64,000 bases of DNA from positions 124,066,402-124,130,401 of the forward strand of contig CM037877.1 in NCBI GenBank assembly GCA_021292165.1, in the 5' to 3' direction. Made by a program: the position numbers and the translations under genes. The notes under the pieces are model-generated. The model searched no databases. It worked only from the letters and a program-made list of their open reading frames with translations, and had not been told where the DNA came from. This document shows positions 22,200 through 32,904 of the stretch, one piece after another. Each line of letters opens with the position of its first letter. Position 1 is the stretch's first letter. This DNA is from Shinisaurus crocodilurus. Lineage: Eukaryota > Chordata > Lepidosauria > Squamata > Shinisauridae.

Positions 22200-23100
22200 A
22201 AGCATGGGGAGTTTGATCAGTGTATTGCTGAAGAGTACATGACAATAACTTCCCCCCCTAGGGCCCAGATACAAGGGACAGAACAACAAATAATGTACCT
22301 GATTTTCGATCTGAATATAACCAAAAACACATTTTTCCATTCCACTAATGGCATTCCCAAGTATCTCCCCTCAAGTTATGCAGAAAGCATCATCTAGAAT
22401 CTGTGAAAGCCCTGTGCATCTGCAGGAAGGTCAGAGTCTCAGAATAATCTGCCCTTGAATGGTTGATCTTAAAAAGAGCACACCAGGGTGAGAAGTACAT
22501 ATCGATTTTGACTGCCCTATCTGCACAGGTGTCATGATCAAAGCTCCAATTCCTAAGGCCATGGGCGATCAAAAGACAGATATTTCTCCACAGATAAATT
22601 ATAGGTCTTCAATTTATCTTGACATTGTCGTGCCCAACCCGTGTTCCTCAGCTGATCTAACCAACATAACTTGGTGAGATTATGATCCTCCAATCCATTT
22701 AATCACTCCAATATATAAAATATACTAGGCCAATTCTGGCAGCAACTGATGGCAGCTGAAATCCTGCTCTAAGATCGCAGATGGAGAACCTAGAAAAATT
22801 CCCAAGAGCTTCTTCATAAATTTACTTTGAAGAACCTTCAATTCTAATGTAGCTCCTTCACCCCAAATTTCAGCTCCATATAACATATGGGCAGTATAGA
22901 CCTTAAGAGCAGGGTTTACTGCTTGGTCGCCTCTAATATATATAAAAAAAAGTGCCAAAGCTAACCGATAATCTTAAAATTTGGTAATTTGGTGGCACCT
23001 AAACGATCTTTCCAGGCGAGACTCTCATCGAAGTGCAATCCCAAATATTTAAAAGAGAAATTTAGTATTTTTTAAAATTAAACAATTTCACTAAATTTAG
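22200..23100 (-). pseudogene. Old non-LTR retrotransposon relic
   Basis: On the minus strand a decayed frame reads KYLGLHFDESLAW (near 23040) and KVYTAHMLYGAEIWG, then LLGIFLGSPSAILEQ (about 22790-22920). This order is typical of the region after the RT palm in LINEs. The clade is not determined. Many stops are present. Confidence 0.5.
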
Positions 23101-23404
23101 AAAAACCAATTCTTAATTATTATTAATCATCCACCCTGATACTGTATGAGAGGTTTGGATTGGACAGAGCCCAGTTAAAAGCAAGCATTCAGAAGGGATG
23201 ATGCTTCAGCTGGCAGTGCAGCCAGATGTGCTAGAGAGGCACAGTGAGAGGGAGAAGGAAGATACCACAGCAAGCAGTGAGAGAGACCATTGTGTTGTTG
23301 TGCATTTGGAAGGATGCAGTGAGAGCACATGGCTCTCTACAGTTAATTTTAGCCTGCCCTCACACTCCAACCTAATTGGTGCTACTGCCATGTTTCAGTT
23401 AAGT

Positions 23405-23539
23405 CAGGGGTGGGCAATTTGTGGCCCTCCAGATGTTACTGGACTGCAACTCCCACCAGTCCTAACCAGCATAGCCAATGGTAAGGGATGACTCGAGTTG
23501 CAGTCCAACATGTAGAGGGCCACCAGTTGCCCACCTCTG
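23405..23539. mobile_element. hAT-like palindromic MITE, 135 bp
   Basis: The ends CAGGGGTGGGCAA and TTGCCCACCTCTG are inverted repeats, and the interior is a long imperfect palindrome (GGCCCTCCAGATGTTACTGG against its inverse). The flanking octamers, agttaagt and gtttaagc, are related but not identical. No coding capacity. Confidence 0.7.
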
Positions 23540-23849
23540 GTTTAAGCTGTTTGTTTTTAGAGAGGGGAAAGGAGCAAGAGGTGATAGATGCAGAAAAAGA
23601 GAAGAGGAGGGGAAAAAAATGGAGCGAGAAGGAAAATCATGTCTACATGGTACAAGATTAAAAGTGGGTCTCTGCTGCAGGTTACTTAAAGATAGGATCC
23701 AATCTGAAAAGATAAGACCAGATCTGATCTATTTCTGTTCCACCCAATAGCCGGTATAGGGTTAAATTACAAACCACAAATACAAGATACAAAAACATAA
23801 TATAAAATAAAATATAAAATATTTAACATAATTTTTTTAAAAACAATTT

Positions 23850-24510
23850 AAATAGCTAAAGCAGTTATAGTAAGATACTGGACCGGATAAAAACAACAGA
23901 CAAAAATATCCCATTATAAGCTGTCTTAACCTGGCTCCGAAAAAATGACAGTGTTGGCACCAGGCAGACCTCAGTGGAGAGAGCATCCCATAATTGGGGG
24001 CCACCACTGTGAAGTCCCTCTCCCTTGTTGCCACCTTCTGAGGCTTCCTCAGAGGAGCCACTCGGAGGAAGGCCTCAGATGTGGATTGTAGTGTCTGGGT
24101 AGGTTCATGTGCCAGGAGTGGCACTCCATCAGGTATTGTGGTCCCAAGCTGTGTAAGGTTTTATAGGTTAAAACCTTGAATTGGGCTCAGAAACATACAG
24201 GTAGCCAATGCAAACAGGCCAGAATTAGTGCTATATGTTCATGCCTTCTGGTCCCTGTTATTAATCTGGCTGCCACACTTTGCACAAGCGGTAGCTTCTG
24301 AACAGTCTTCAAGTGCAGCCCCACATGCAGCACATTGCAGTAATCTAACTTGGAGGTTAGCATGCAGCACATTGCAGTAATCTAACTTGGAGGTTAGCAG
24401 ACCATAGACTGCTGAAGCCAGGTTATCCCTGTCCAGATAGGGGTGTAGGCTAGCTGGAACACCAACTGAAGCTGGTAGAAGGTACTCCATGCTATTCTAT
24501 GTACAAAAGC
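23850..24510 (-). pseudogene. L2-type LINE RT C-terminus relic
   Basis: Minus-strand translation gives SKLDYCNVLHVGL, LVQSVAARLITGTRR and HIALILACLHWLPV, the standard order of the L2 RT thumb region. A 37-bp tandem duplication (24324-24360 and 24361-24397) interrupts it. The same region of another L2 copy lies at 56181-56843. Confidence 0.75.
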
Positions 24511-24548
24511 CAGCTGGACTGGTGGTTGACTCTTTTTTCAACACTGTT

Positions 24549-24590
24549 GAGAATACTGTCCCATTGTGAATACAATGGGACAGTATTCTC
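24549..24590. repeat. Perfect 19-bp inverted repeat, 4-nt loop
   Basis: GAGAATACTGTCCCATTGT at 24549-24567 is followed by GAAT and its exact reverse complement at 24572-24590. It is not explained by a recognised element. Confidence 0.9.
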
Positions 24591-24959
24591 AATGACACCT
24601 GAAGGCAGCAGGCTGGCTTAGGGGGCGCAGGGCAGGCTGCATGGCCACAGCTCTGCCCTCCCAACACCTTGCTGCCACCTCCTAGCATTTGCTGCCTGAG
24701 ACTACTGCCTCACTCTGCCTAATAATAGAGCCAGCCCTACCATTAGTCTTCTTTCTAACTGAAGCGAGATCTCAAAATGGAATGCTCACAGAGAAGAAGA
24801 GAGAGATTGAAAATGTGAAGGTGAGGTGAGCCCCTCAAGGGAATATTCGAAGGCCTGAATGGGACTGACAAGGGGCTATCTACAGTCATAGTCAAAAGAA
24901 GATAAACGGTGGGGTGGGGAAGAAAGAAAACCTGGCTCAGAGAAGGGCTCCCCACTTCC

Positions 24960-26150
24960 TAGCAATAGAGGCTCAGCAGGAGGCCTCCATCCACAGAGTC
25001 GGAGAAATCTTCGGCCACGGACTGGTGGAGAAATAAAAACTCGTACGGAGCCCCCTTCCCAGTACCTCCTCGCTCCCTCCTTTCCTCTCGCGTAGGCGCC
25101 AATCTGTAGGTGGAGCTTGCGCCCCCAGCCGCTCCAGATCCGGGCTTTCCAAACGTCTCTCCTCCCCCCCCCCCCGTCTTCTGTAGCTCTGTGGGGCTTC
25201 CTCGGTCTGGGGGCTCCGAATACTGTTCGCCGGGGACGACGTTCTTTACTCCATCCCTGCCGGGACCCCAACCTTGGCTGCCAGCCTGTTTCCGCGGTGC
25301 CACCAGCGGCTGTCAGTGGTCTGCGGCTGCGGCGGCCAGGACGTGACCAGCGAGCGGCGGCGGCGGCGGTCCCGTCGCTTGCGACTCCACAGCCCCTCGC
25401 TGGCCCAGCAGCCTCTCGCTCCGGGTAGGTTTTGGGGGGCGAGAGAGGCCAGTCCGGGCTTCCGTCGGAGGCGGGGGAAAAAGGCGGCGGAGGGGCCGGC
25501 CGGGCGCTCCCGCAGAAACGGCAGCCTGCGGCTCGGCAGAAGTGATGGCGGCGGCCGGCGGCAGCCTGTGCCCGGGCAGGCGGCGGTGGCGGCGGCGGCG
25601 CTGCAGCGACTGCTCTGAGCACTGAGTGGGGCGCAGCCGCAGCGGCGGGGGGCGCGCGCCAGGGTGCGAGGCTGGCCGTCGCGGCGAGCGAGGCGCGGGG
25701 AACGACGGGGTGCGGAACGGCCCGCCGGGCGGCCTCTCTCCGGGAGGATTGTGGCTCGGCACTGGCTCCTCCGGACCCTGCCGAACGGTAAGCGAAGCCT
25801 TCCTCTTACTTGCTCTGCGCGCCGCTGCCGCTGCCGCTGCCGCTTGCCGCTGCCGCCGGTCCCTCCCTCCCTCCCCCTCCCTCTCGCGGGGGCTGGTGGT
25901 GTTGTGTTCTGCCTTCTTGGGCGTGAGAGATCCGGGAGGCTCCTGCTCGACGAGAGGTCGCGCCCGGCATGTGCCCAGAAGCTCCCCGGGAAATGGCCCT
26001 TGGATGTGGGGCGTCTGGGTGGCATCCTTGGCAGCGCTGAGAGGGGGGGGGGGGGCGAGGCGAGGGATGGTGATCCGTACTGGGCTTAACGACGATGCCC
26101 CCTTCCCGCTGCAGCAGCAGCAGCCTGGTCCTCGCCGGCGGCAGGTAATG
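24960..26150. promoter_or_regulatory. CpG island, probable promoter and first exon
   Basis: Between about 24960 and 26150 the sequence is dense in GC and CpG, with GCGGCGGCGG runs and no recognised repeat, in contrast to flanking AT-rich DNA. A good donor-like site, AACG|GTAAGC, lies at 25787/25788. A second good pair is CCCCCTTCCCGCTGCAG before 26115 and GGCAG|GTAATG at 26144/26145, which would define a 30-nt exon 26115-26144. Roughly 3 kb of mostly non-repetitive sequence follows downstream to about 29.4 kb, fitting a first intron. The direction is inferred to be plus from the donors. I could not identify the gene; long open frames in this block exist on both strands and are a by-product of composition. 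Confidence 0.6.
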
Positions 26151-29100
26151 CCGAGCCTTTTGCCTTCTGCGTTTTGGAATTGCACGGATGGATGGATGGA
26201 TGGACGGAAGATGGGTGGGTGAGTGGGTGGAGTGATTCAGATATACAGCTCTGCGGCGGGGGACGGGGGGGTCGCTGTGTTTTGGGACGCAAGGGCGGTG
26301 AAGCCATGAAAGGATGACATCCCTCGTTTTATCCCTCCCCCCCCGGTTGGGTCGCAGGTACGCTGAGAGGTTCCATCTTTTGAATGGGGAGAAGAGGAAA
26401 GGAAGCCTCCCCCGTCGCTTGCTCTGGTTAGCATAGAAAGGGGGGCAAGGAAGGGGCGCTCCGTGGACACGAAGGGGAGGTGCCCCCTCCCCTTCCCCCA
26501 CCCTCAATAAATGAAAGGATGCATGGTTCTGTTGCCTTGGGCATGCAGCCCTCCTTTGCTTGCTTTGCTGGGTCGTTTGGGCCACGAGGGGCCACGATTT
26601 GCTTTTGAGAGGAATTCCCCCCCCCCTTTCCTTCCATGACTGTTAATGGAGCCTGCCTTGCAGCGCCCCAAGTCTTGGCCCTACCTGGCGTTTTGTTCTC
26701 ATTAACAGGCGGGAATTCAATGTCGCCAATAGCAACGGCTCTGCTTCTTCTTTTCTATCAGCTATAAAGATGCGGTGGCCCAGATGTTTAGATTTTCCTC
26801 TCCAGTTGCAAAGACAAGGGGCTCTATCTCAGTTTATTTTTAAAATTATATTTTTCTTGCAACCCCTCTCTGCTGGAATTACCATTTGTAAAGCATGGGC
26901 AAAAATGCATTGGAGGAAGACAAGACAAGCCTCTGGCTGTAACTGTCAGGGCGTCCACATCTCACAGAAGAGATCTGCTTGCATTGATACTCATCAAGGA
27001 AGACTGGCCAGCATTCTTGCCCTCCATGCGTTTGCTCTTTCTTCTACCATTAGCTGCTTAGGAGGGATGACCAGAGACAGTTGATTGGCACTTACAGATA
27101 TTTGGGTGCATAAAGGAGGGGGGGTATTTTAGTTTTCCTTAGAGAAATGTTTCACAAAGCGCTCTATTAGGTGTGCATGTAAATGGCCTTTTGTACCTTT
27201 CCCCACAAATTCCTTTTCCAAATAGAATCCAAACAAGCAAGTGCATTTGTCAGGGCCAAATAATGTTGATAAACCAGAGATGGATGTTGTGTTTCACACC
27301 TTTTATTTTTTTCTTAAGGTAAATCAACTGTCCTCACATTTCTGTATCCACTGTGTTACTATCACCAAGGTGATGCAATCCCTCTCTTGTGGCTTCAGCT
27401 GCTGCTGTTTTGTTGTTTGTTATGAGCGGTATTCCTTTATTTAGCTTAGCATACTCAAAGGAACTCTATTGTGTTGCATCCTGTTAAAGAAGGAAGAGGC
27501 AGGGATATTCACAACTGATCTGCATTTGTGCATAGTACCATTGTTGTTGTTGTTTTTAAAGAAAACATTGGTCTGCCAGATCACCTTAATTAAAATTAAG
27601 TTAAAAACAAACAAAAGAGTCACAATGCTTTAGTTTATGAAGATGTGTGGCATTTCAGAGGACAGAAACAGAGTTATGCCATTTGAAAATATGAGCAATT
27701 TTGCACCACATTGGAATGTTGTTACCTACAAAGCCTTTTGAGATAAGCTGATGTGAAGAAATGGTTGACTTTTTCCAGTGATGTTCAATTCTGTGGCTTC
27801 TAACTTTGAGGGGATCACAGAGTAGCATTTCTCTTCTGAGTATCCTTGTAGTACATCCAGGGCCTTCTGGGAAGATAAGATTTGATCCATGTCCTTTGTC
27901 TCCTGACAGCCTGTGTTTCATAATGCTAGTATACTCCACAGGCCATAATGTCTTCAGGATAATGTCCATCAAGTGTTGTAGCACAGAGCTACAGAGAATT
28001 AGGATGGACAGACTCTACAATCTCTTTAAGTGTGCCCTTGGGGTCGGTAGTGTAACTAATTATTTGGAAGCAGGCACACATGATGGGTTCCTGTAAGATG
28101 GAACTTGTGCACTTCCTGTCAAAAATAAACTCAGCAGCACTAACTTTGGAACCTGCTTAGATGCACCAACTGGTAGTTATAGCTCTGGTTTTCATTTTGT
28201 ATGGAAAACAGCATAGTATAGTAGAATTGATTTATCTTGTCAGGAGTTTGAGATCATCCCTTGGATACAATGGAACTACCAGAGAGTCATTTTTGTGGGA
28301 TTGGAACTGAGACCTGCTCATTATTTGTTCTTCAGTAGCTTGTGGTGGGAGAATCTTTGCTGGGAAATGGTAGCTTCTGACAAAGGTTTTTGTGCTCTGT
28401 AGAACTACCCCTACCTGAGAATGATTATTTTCTGTATTTTCTGCAGAAATACAGTAACTCTGGATACTGGAGCCACAAATATTAGTAGATTATTGGTCTG
28501 CTAACCCCCCTGAAGCAAATAGAAGTGACAGGGAATCCCATTTGGGGAGAAGTGGTTCTCACACAGACCCTTCTTACTCTGTCAGATAAAGTTATTGCTT
28601 TTAACCAGAATACACACACAAAATAATTTCCACCTTGCATATTATTTGAAAATCCACCATTTTATGGAAGCCATTCTAGATTTTTGCAGGTCTTGTTGAG
28701 TCATTGGTTTCCACAATTATTGCCTTAACTAGACTGAAACAAAGATGCCCACTGCCTTCTCTCAGTCCCGTTATTTGTGTTACTTTGAACTCCTTAATAT
28801 TCTGGTTCTTTTCCTTGCATGACAATGTTTGAAAGATTCCTTAATGGTGCCATGCATATTTGGTGCAGTTTCTACAAACAGTTAATTCTGGATGAACATC
28901 TATGGGGAAGCAATATGTGTTTCATGTCTGCCAAGTAAATATTCAGTAGATAGCCAACCTGCAGCACAGGTTCAATAAATGACATGGCAGCAGGCAGTTT
29001 ATGACACCTATAGGCAGAAGAAGGCCTCTTTATAGCAGAGTCAGATTTGCACTCCAACCTGCCTCTCCTGTGCTAACTACTGCTTGTTCCACAGCTCAGT

Positions 29101-29408
29101 GGACTAGAGGCAAAATTGCGTCAAAGCGTGGTGGTGGAGGTGGAAGTTATGTCTGTGCAGTAACTTACGCTAGATTGGCACTATCTCATACGTAGGACTT
29201 GACTAGTGGTTGACTTGCCTAAAATTTTGGCCATCACTGATGCATTTTGTCAAAGTACGAAGTACATGAAACCATTTTTCATTTTCAGATGTATAAAAAC
29301 TCATTTTTAAGAAAGCAAATTACATTTTCCACATGAAATAAGACTCGTTAGAGAATGCACTCCCCTCTTTGCTTCTACCTTTTTGAGGGTAGAAGTGCCC
29401 AATCAGCT
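26151..29408. other. Mostly unique DNA, probable intron
   Basis: Apart from a short GGAT repeat near 26186-26205, no mobile element is recognised, which sets this stretch apart from the rest of the window. No exon could be defended. A weak acceptor-like TTGTTCCACAG at about 29095 precedes 22 open codons but lacks a good donor. Confidence 0.4.
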
Positions 29409-29692
29409 ATGGGTAAATGGAACAACTATCAGGTAGATCCACAATTGGTTACAGAATCGGACTCAAAGAGTGCTTATCAATGGTTTCTTCTAAAACTGGG
29501 GAGAGGTAACGAGCGGGGTACCACAGTGGTGGGCTCTCCCAGTCTGGAGGCATTCAAGGTGCAGCTGGACAGCCATCTGTCAGGGATGCTTGGACCTGAA
29601 TTCCTGCACTGAGCAGGGGGTTGGACTCGATGGCCTGGTAGGCCCCTTCCAACTCTACTTTTCTATGATTCTTTGATTCTATGATTCTATGA
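29409..29692 (+). pseudogene. CR1 fragment with 0.7-kb-plus internal deletion
   Basis: 29409-29522 matches the CR1 RT just before the catalytic box (GTACCACAG), then jumps directly to GTGGTGGGCTCTCCC, near the end of ORF2, and continues into the 3' UTR with TTCTATGATTCTATGA. The RT catalytic box and about 0.9 kb are missing. It also carries the TAA found in two sister copies (in TTCTAAAAC). Confidence 0.85.
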
Positions 29693-32349
29693 AATCCTGG
29701 ATTTCTTCATTGATTTCTAAGGGCAGCTCTCATTTCTGCCCCTGGGAGAGGAAAAAAGTCTATGAAACTGGAAACCTACCCTGTGCCTTAGTCTAGCCAT
29801 TACATCTATGCAATCTACCTGTCACTTAGCAGCTTCCACCTCAGTTTGGTGGTGGCCATCTTTGTTTAGGGAACAGACTTTGTCAAATGAGGCACTGATT
29901 ATTCACTGCAAGATGAGTTGCCCTTACTCAACCAACTGACTTAAACTGGGAATTAAAAACCTAATATCTTCATAAAGACATGACATGACACCGTTTCACA
30001 GAAGGAGGGGGGTAAGACCCCTGCAGTTTCCTTAATTTTTGTGTGAGTGTGAGAGGGGAGCAGAGACAGGTAAAGGGGTAAAGTAAAAAACAAAAACAAA
30101 AAACGTTGTAAAGAGCAGAAATGTGTCTAAGAAGGCCATTTGTCCAAGAAGGCCATCTTGGCCGTTTCCAAATGAAACAATCTGAAATTTTGTCAGTGTA
30201 TTGCAGTGAACATGTATAGATATTCCATACCAAACATCAGACAGTATGGACAAATCTGTATTTTATTAACATTTAGATAATTCAGGCTTTATAATTGTGG
30301 AATTTGACCTATCAGGCTTAACTGTAGGAGTGTCTGTATAATTATGTCTTTATTTTCACAAATCCCAAATTATACACTGGCTTGGAGAGATTTTAAGTTG
30401 GTGCCTCAAATACAGAATATCCAAGGGGCTGCTTTTCATTTGTTTAATTGTTTGCATTTCAAATCCCAGAAAATAATAAACACTTCAAAGAAGGTGTTGA
30501 GGACTTTGGGACATGAACCAGTAGTGCATAGCCCTGAGGCTTAGACCCTGTGTATCTGGACTCTGCGCTCAATCCTTAGAGTCTTCTTCAGGCACAGAGT
30601 GAATAGGGGTGTTCAACATCAACCACAATGACTGACAGGCAATATGAAGTCTCTGGGTTAGCCAGTCATGGCATAAGTATGAGGGTCCTGGCCTCCTGGC
30701 CTTTGCTAGTTGATAGAGCAGTACCTTCTGCCTGCTGCACTTCAGGCACCAACTTTTCCAGTTCAGTATCTAATCTCAAAGTTACTAGGCTGGAGAACAC
30801 AACTGCCTGATCTATGTCTGAGTATGGCCTCCTACAGCTGCAGCCTGGGCCTGATGGTGCCCAATGGTACTGTTTTAGTATGGAATTTGTGGCAGAGGTC
30901 TCTGTTTCTCTGCTACCTGAAAGCATCTGCTGAAGGGTTTCAGTAAACAATTTGTCACAGAACAAAAGAGAGAAAGTTCTCAGGTGCCTAAAGAACATGT
31001 TTGTTTTGCCCAAAATATTTGGGCAAAATAAACATTTTCTTTAGGCACCTGAGAGCTTTCTTTTGCTTCATGACACGCAAGTGCCTTCCCCTCATGTTGT
31101 TTTTCAGTAAAGAATTTGTGAGATGGTACCTGCAGCAACTGTAAATATGTGGCCATCTGTAGCTTCCAGTTAGTCATGGAAAGAACTGCTACCCTGCTCC
31201 TGAAATTACTCCTAATTGGGCGGCGGCGGGATAGTAAGCCTCATTTTGTCACATATAATCAGAGCTACAGAGAGCCAGTGTGGTTAGACTTTTTAAAATA
31301 GCCACACCATGCCCCAAATGGTCATTTGACATCTCTCCAGAAAAGGCAAGGCAAGAGGATCTCAACGTCTCATCCAAAACAGATCAGTACAGAAGTTGCC
31401 ACTCTCCAATCCTAACCAGAGAAAAAGATGCATTTCCCCTCCTTTCTGTAGACTGCACCAATTCATATGGGTGGAGGTTCTACTGGGCTTTTCCTCTCAA
31501 TCAAATAGAATTCCCAGGGTTAGAGCAAAACTTGAGAATCCAATGGGAAAGGTTGCCATAACTACAGTAAATAGGGATGGGAGGGCAGACAGCCCTTCTT
31601 CAGCCTGTCTCTTAGAAGTGACTGCTGATGCAGGTGGGCTCCTCTGTGATGTTCCTGTGAGCTCATGCCTAGTGACCATCCTCATGTATGTTGACTGCTG
31701 ATACAGTGAATGCATGGGGAAGACTGATTTTCTTTTACAAGCAATTGTTTTCTTCACATGGGAGGGAGGGATCTGGTTTGGCAAGCAGGCAGTTCTCATC
31801 CCATAGGCTTTTGACAATAGGCATGACCTTGGACTGGGAAAATTGCAAGATGATTATAGGTTGAGTGCAGTTTCTTAAGATCATAAATTGCCTAGGGGGC
31901 AACTCAAGATTAATCTTCATCCAGTATAGTGGGCTTCATGAAGAAAGTAAAAGGACAATTGGAAATTATCCTTTATGGTCAGATAGTGTGCCTAATAAAT
32001 GTACCAAAGTAATTTAATAACAGGGTAAAAGCTTAACTTTGAGAAATAAAAATGTTAAATTTCTTTAATCTGAGAATTAACTGTCTAGGATCCCTGGGGA
32101 TTTTTTTTTAAAATGTGGCTAGCTAAAACTTTCCCTTTTGAGAGCAACAAGTAGATCTTAAGGGTAATAGAACTATGGTAATATCTTAACAAGAGCCTTT
32201 GTTACATTCTTCTTTTGCAAATTTATTGCAGCAAATGTTGCCTTTCTTTTTCTTCAGCCAGAGATCTATTGTCCATTTTTATTTGAATCTTAGCAATCTA
32301 TATACATCTCCCAAAGACTACTTAATTTGTATGTTGAACAATAAGACAA
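29693..32349. other. Mostly unique DNA with one long palindrome
   Basis: No mobile element family or exon was recognised. The one structural feature is the palindrome at 30978-31054. Confidence 0.4.
30978..31054. repeat. Near-perfect palindrome, 37-bp arms
   Basis: The arms at 30978-31014 and 31018-31054 match at 35 of 37 positions and are separated by 3 nt (ATA). The core includes TCTCAGGTGCCTAAAGAA and TTTTGCCCAAA. Flanking CAGTAAA-AATTTGT motifs occur on both sides as direct copies. Confidence 0.9.
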
Positions 32350-32352
32350 TTA

Positions 32353-32442
32353 GGCTGTAATCCTATACTCACTTACCTGGGAGTAAGCCCCATTGAATTC
32401 AGTGGGACTTACTTCTGAGTAGACATTTATAGGATTGCACTG
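32353..32442. mobile_element. Harbinger-like MITE, 90 bp, TTA duplication
   Basis: The ends GGCTGTAATCCTATAC and TATAGGATTGCACTG are inverted, and TTA occurs at 32350-32352 and 32443-32445. The interior is palindromic (CTGGGAGTAAGCCCC against GGGACTTACTTCTGAG). Confidence 0.75.
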
Positions 32443-32719
32443 TTAAAACAGCTTTCTTGACTACTTGAGCTATTATTTGTACATCTAAATTACATGGTGA
32501 GTGAAATTAAACCTTTGAATACAGAAGAACTTAATCTGTATGATATTAGTATATTTATCTGCTGTTGAAACACTCAGCTAAGAAACTTGACAAATGTTAA
32601 GCCTGCTGTGTTTGAAAGCAATTACAAAGCCCAGTGCATTGACTTCATATGCAAACCATGGTTAAATGCTCTTAAACTCGTCTTTTAACATGGCTGGCTG
32701 GGGAATCCTAGGAGTGGTG

Positions 32720-32904
32720 GCCACATCCTCTCCCGTGTGGTTTGGCAGGCAGAAAATATGGTGAGTTTTAAGTACCTCCTCAAAACATACTTGTTTATAC
32801 AAGCTTTCCCTCGCTTTTAATTGATATCATGATGGTGCTCCATTTGATTGATTTTTTTAATTTTTGAACTGTTTTTATTGTTTCTGTTACTTATTTTTGT
32901 TGTA
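32720..32904 (+). repeat. L2-like LINE 3' region
   Basis: The text TTTAAGTACCTCCTCAAAAC and TTGTTTATACAAGC encodes the KYLLKTYLFIQAF-like end found in squamate L2 copies. It is followed by T-rich sequence and then by the CR1 at 32905. Confidence 0.45.

Noticed and set aside
24876..26585. Several 240-290 codon frames on the minus strand across the CpG island
   Set aside because: Composition-driven; three overlapping frames are equally open and none has a recognisable domain or a start/splice arrangement better than chance.
29095..29165. Possible internal exon after TTGTTCCACAG
   Set aside because: Weak polypyrimidine tract, no good donor, and only 22 open codons before a stop.
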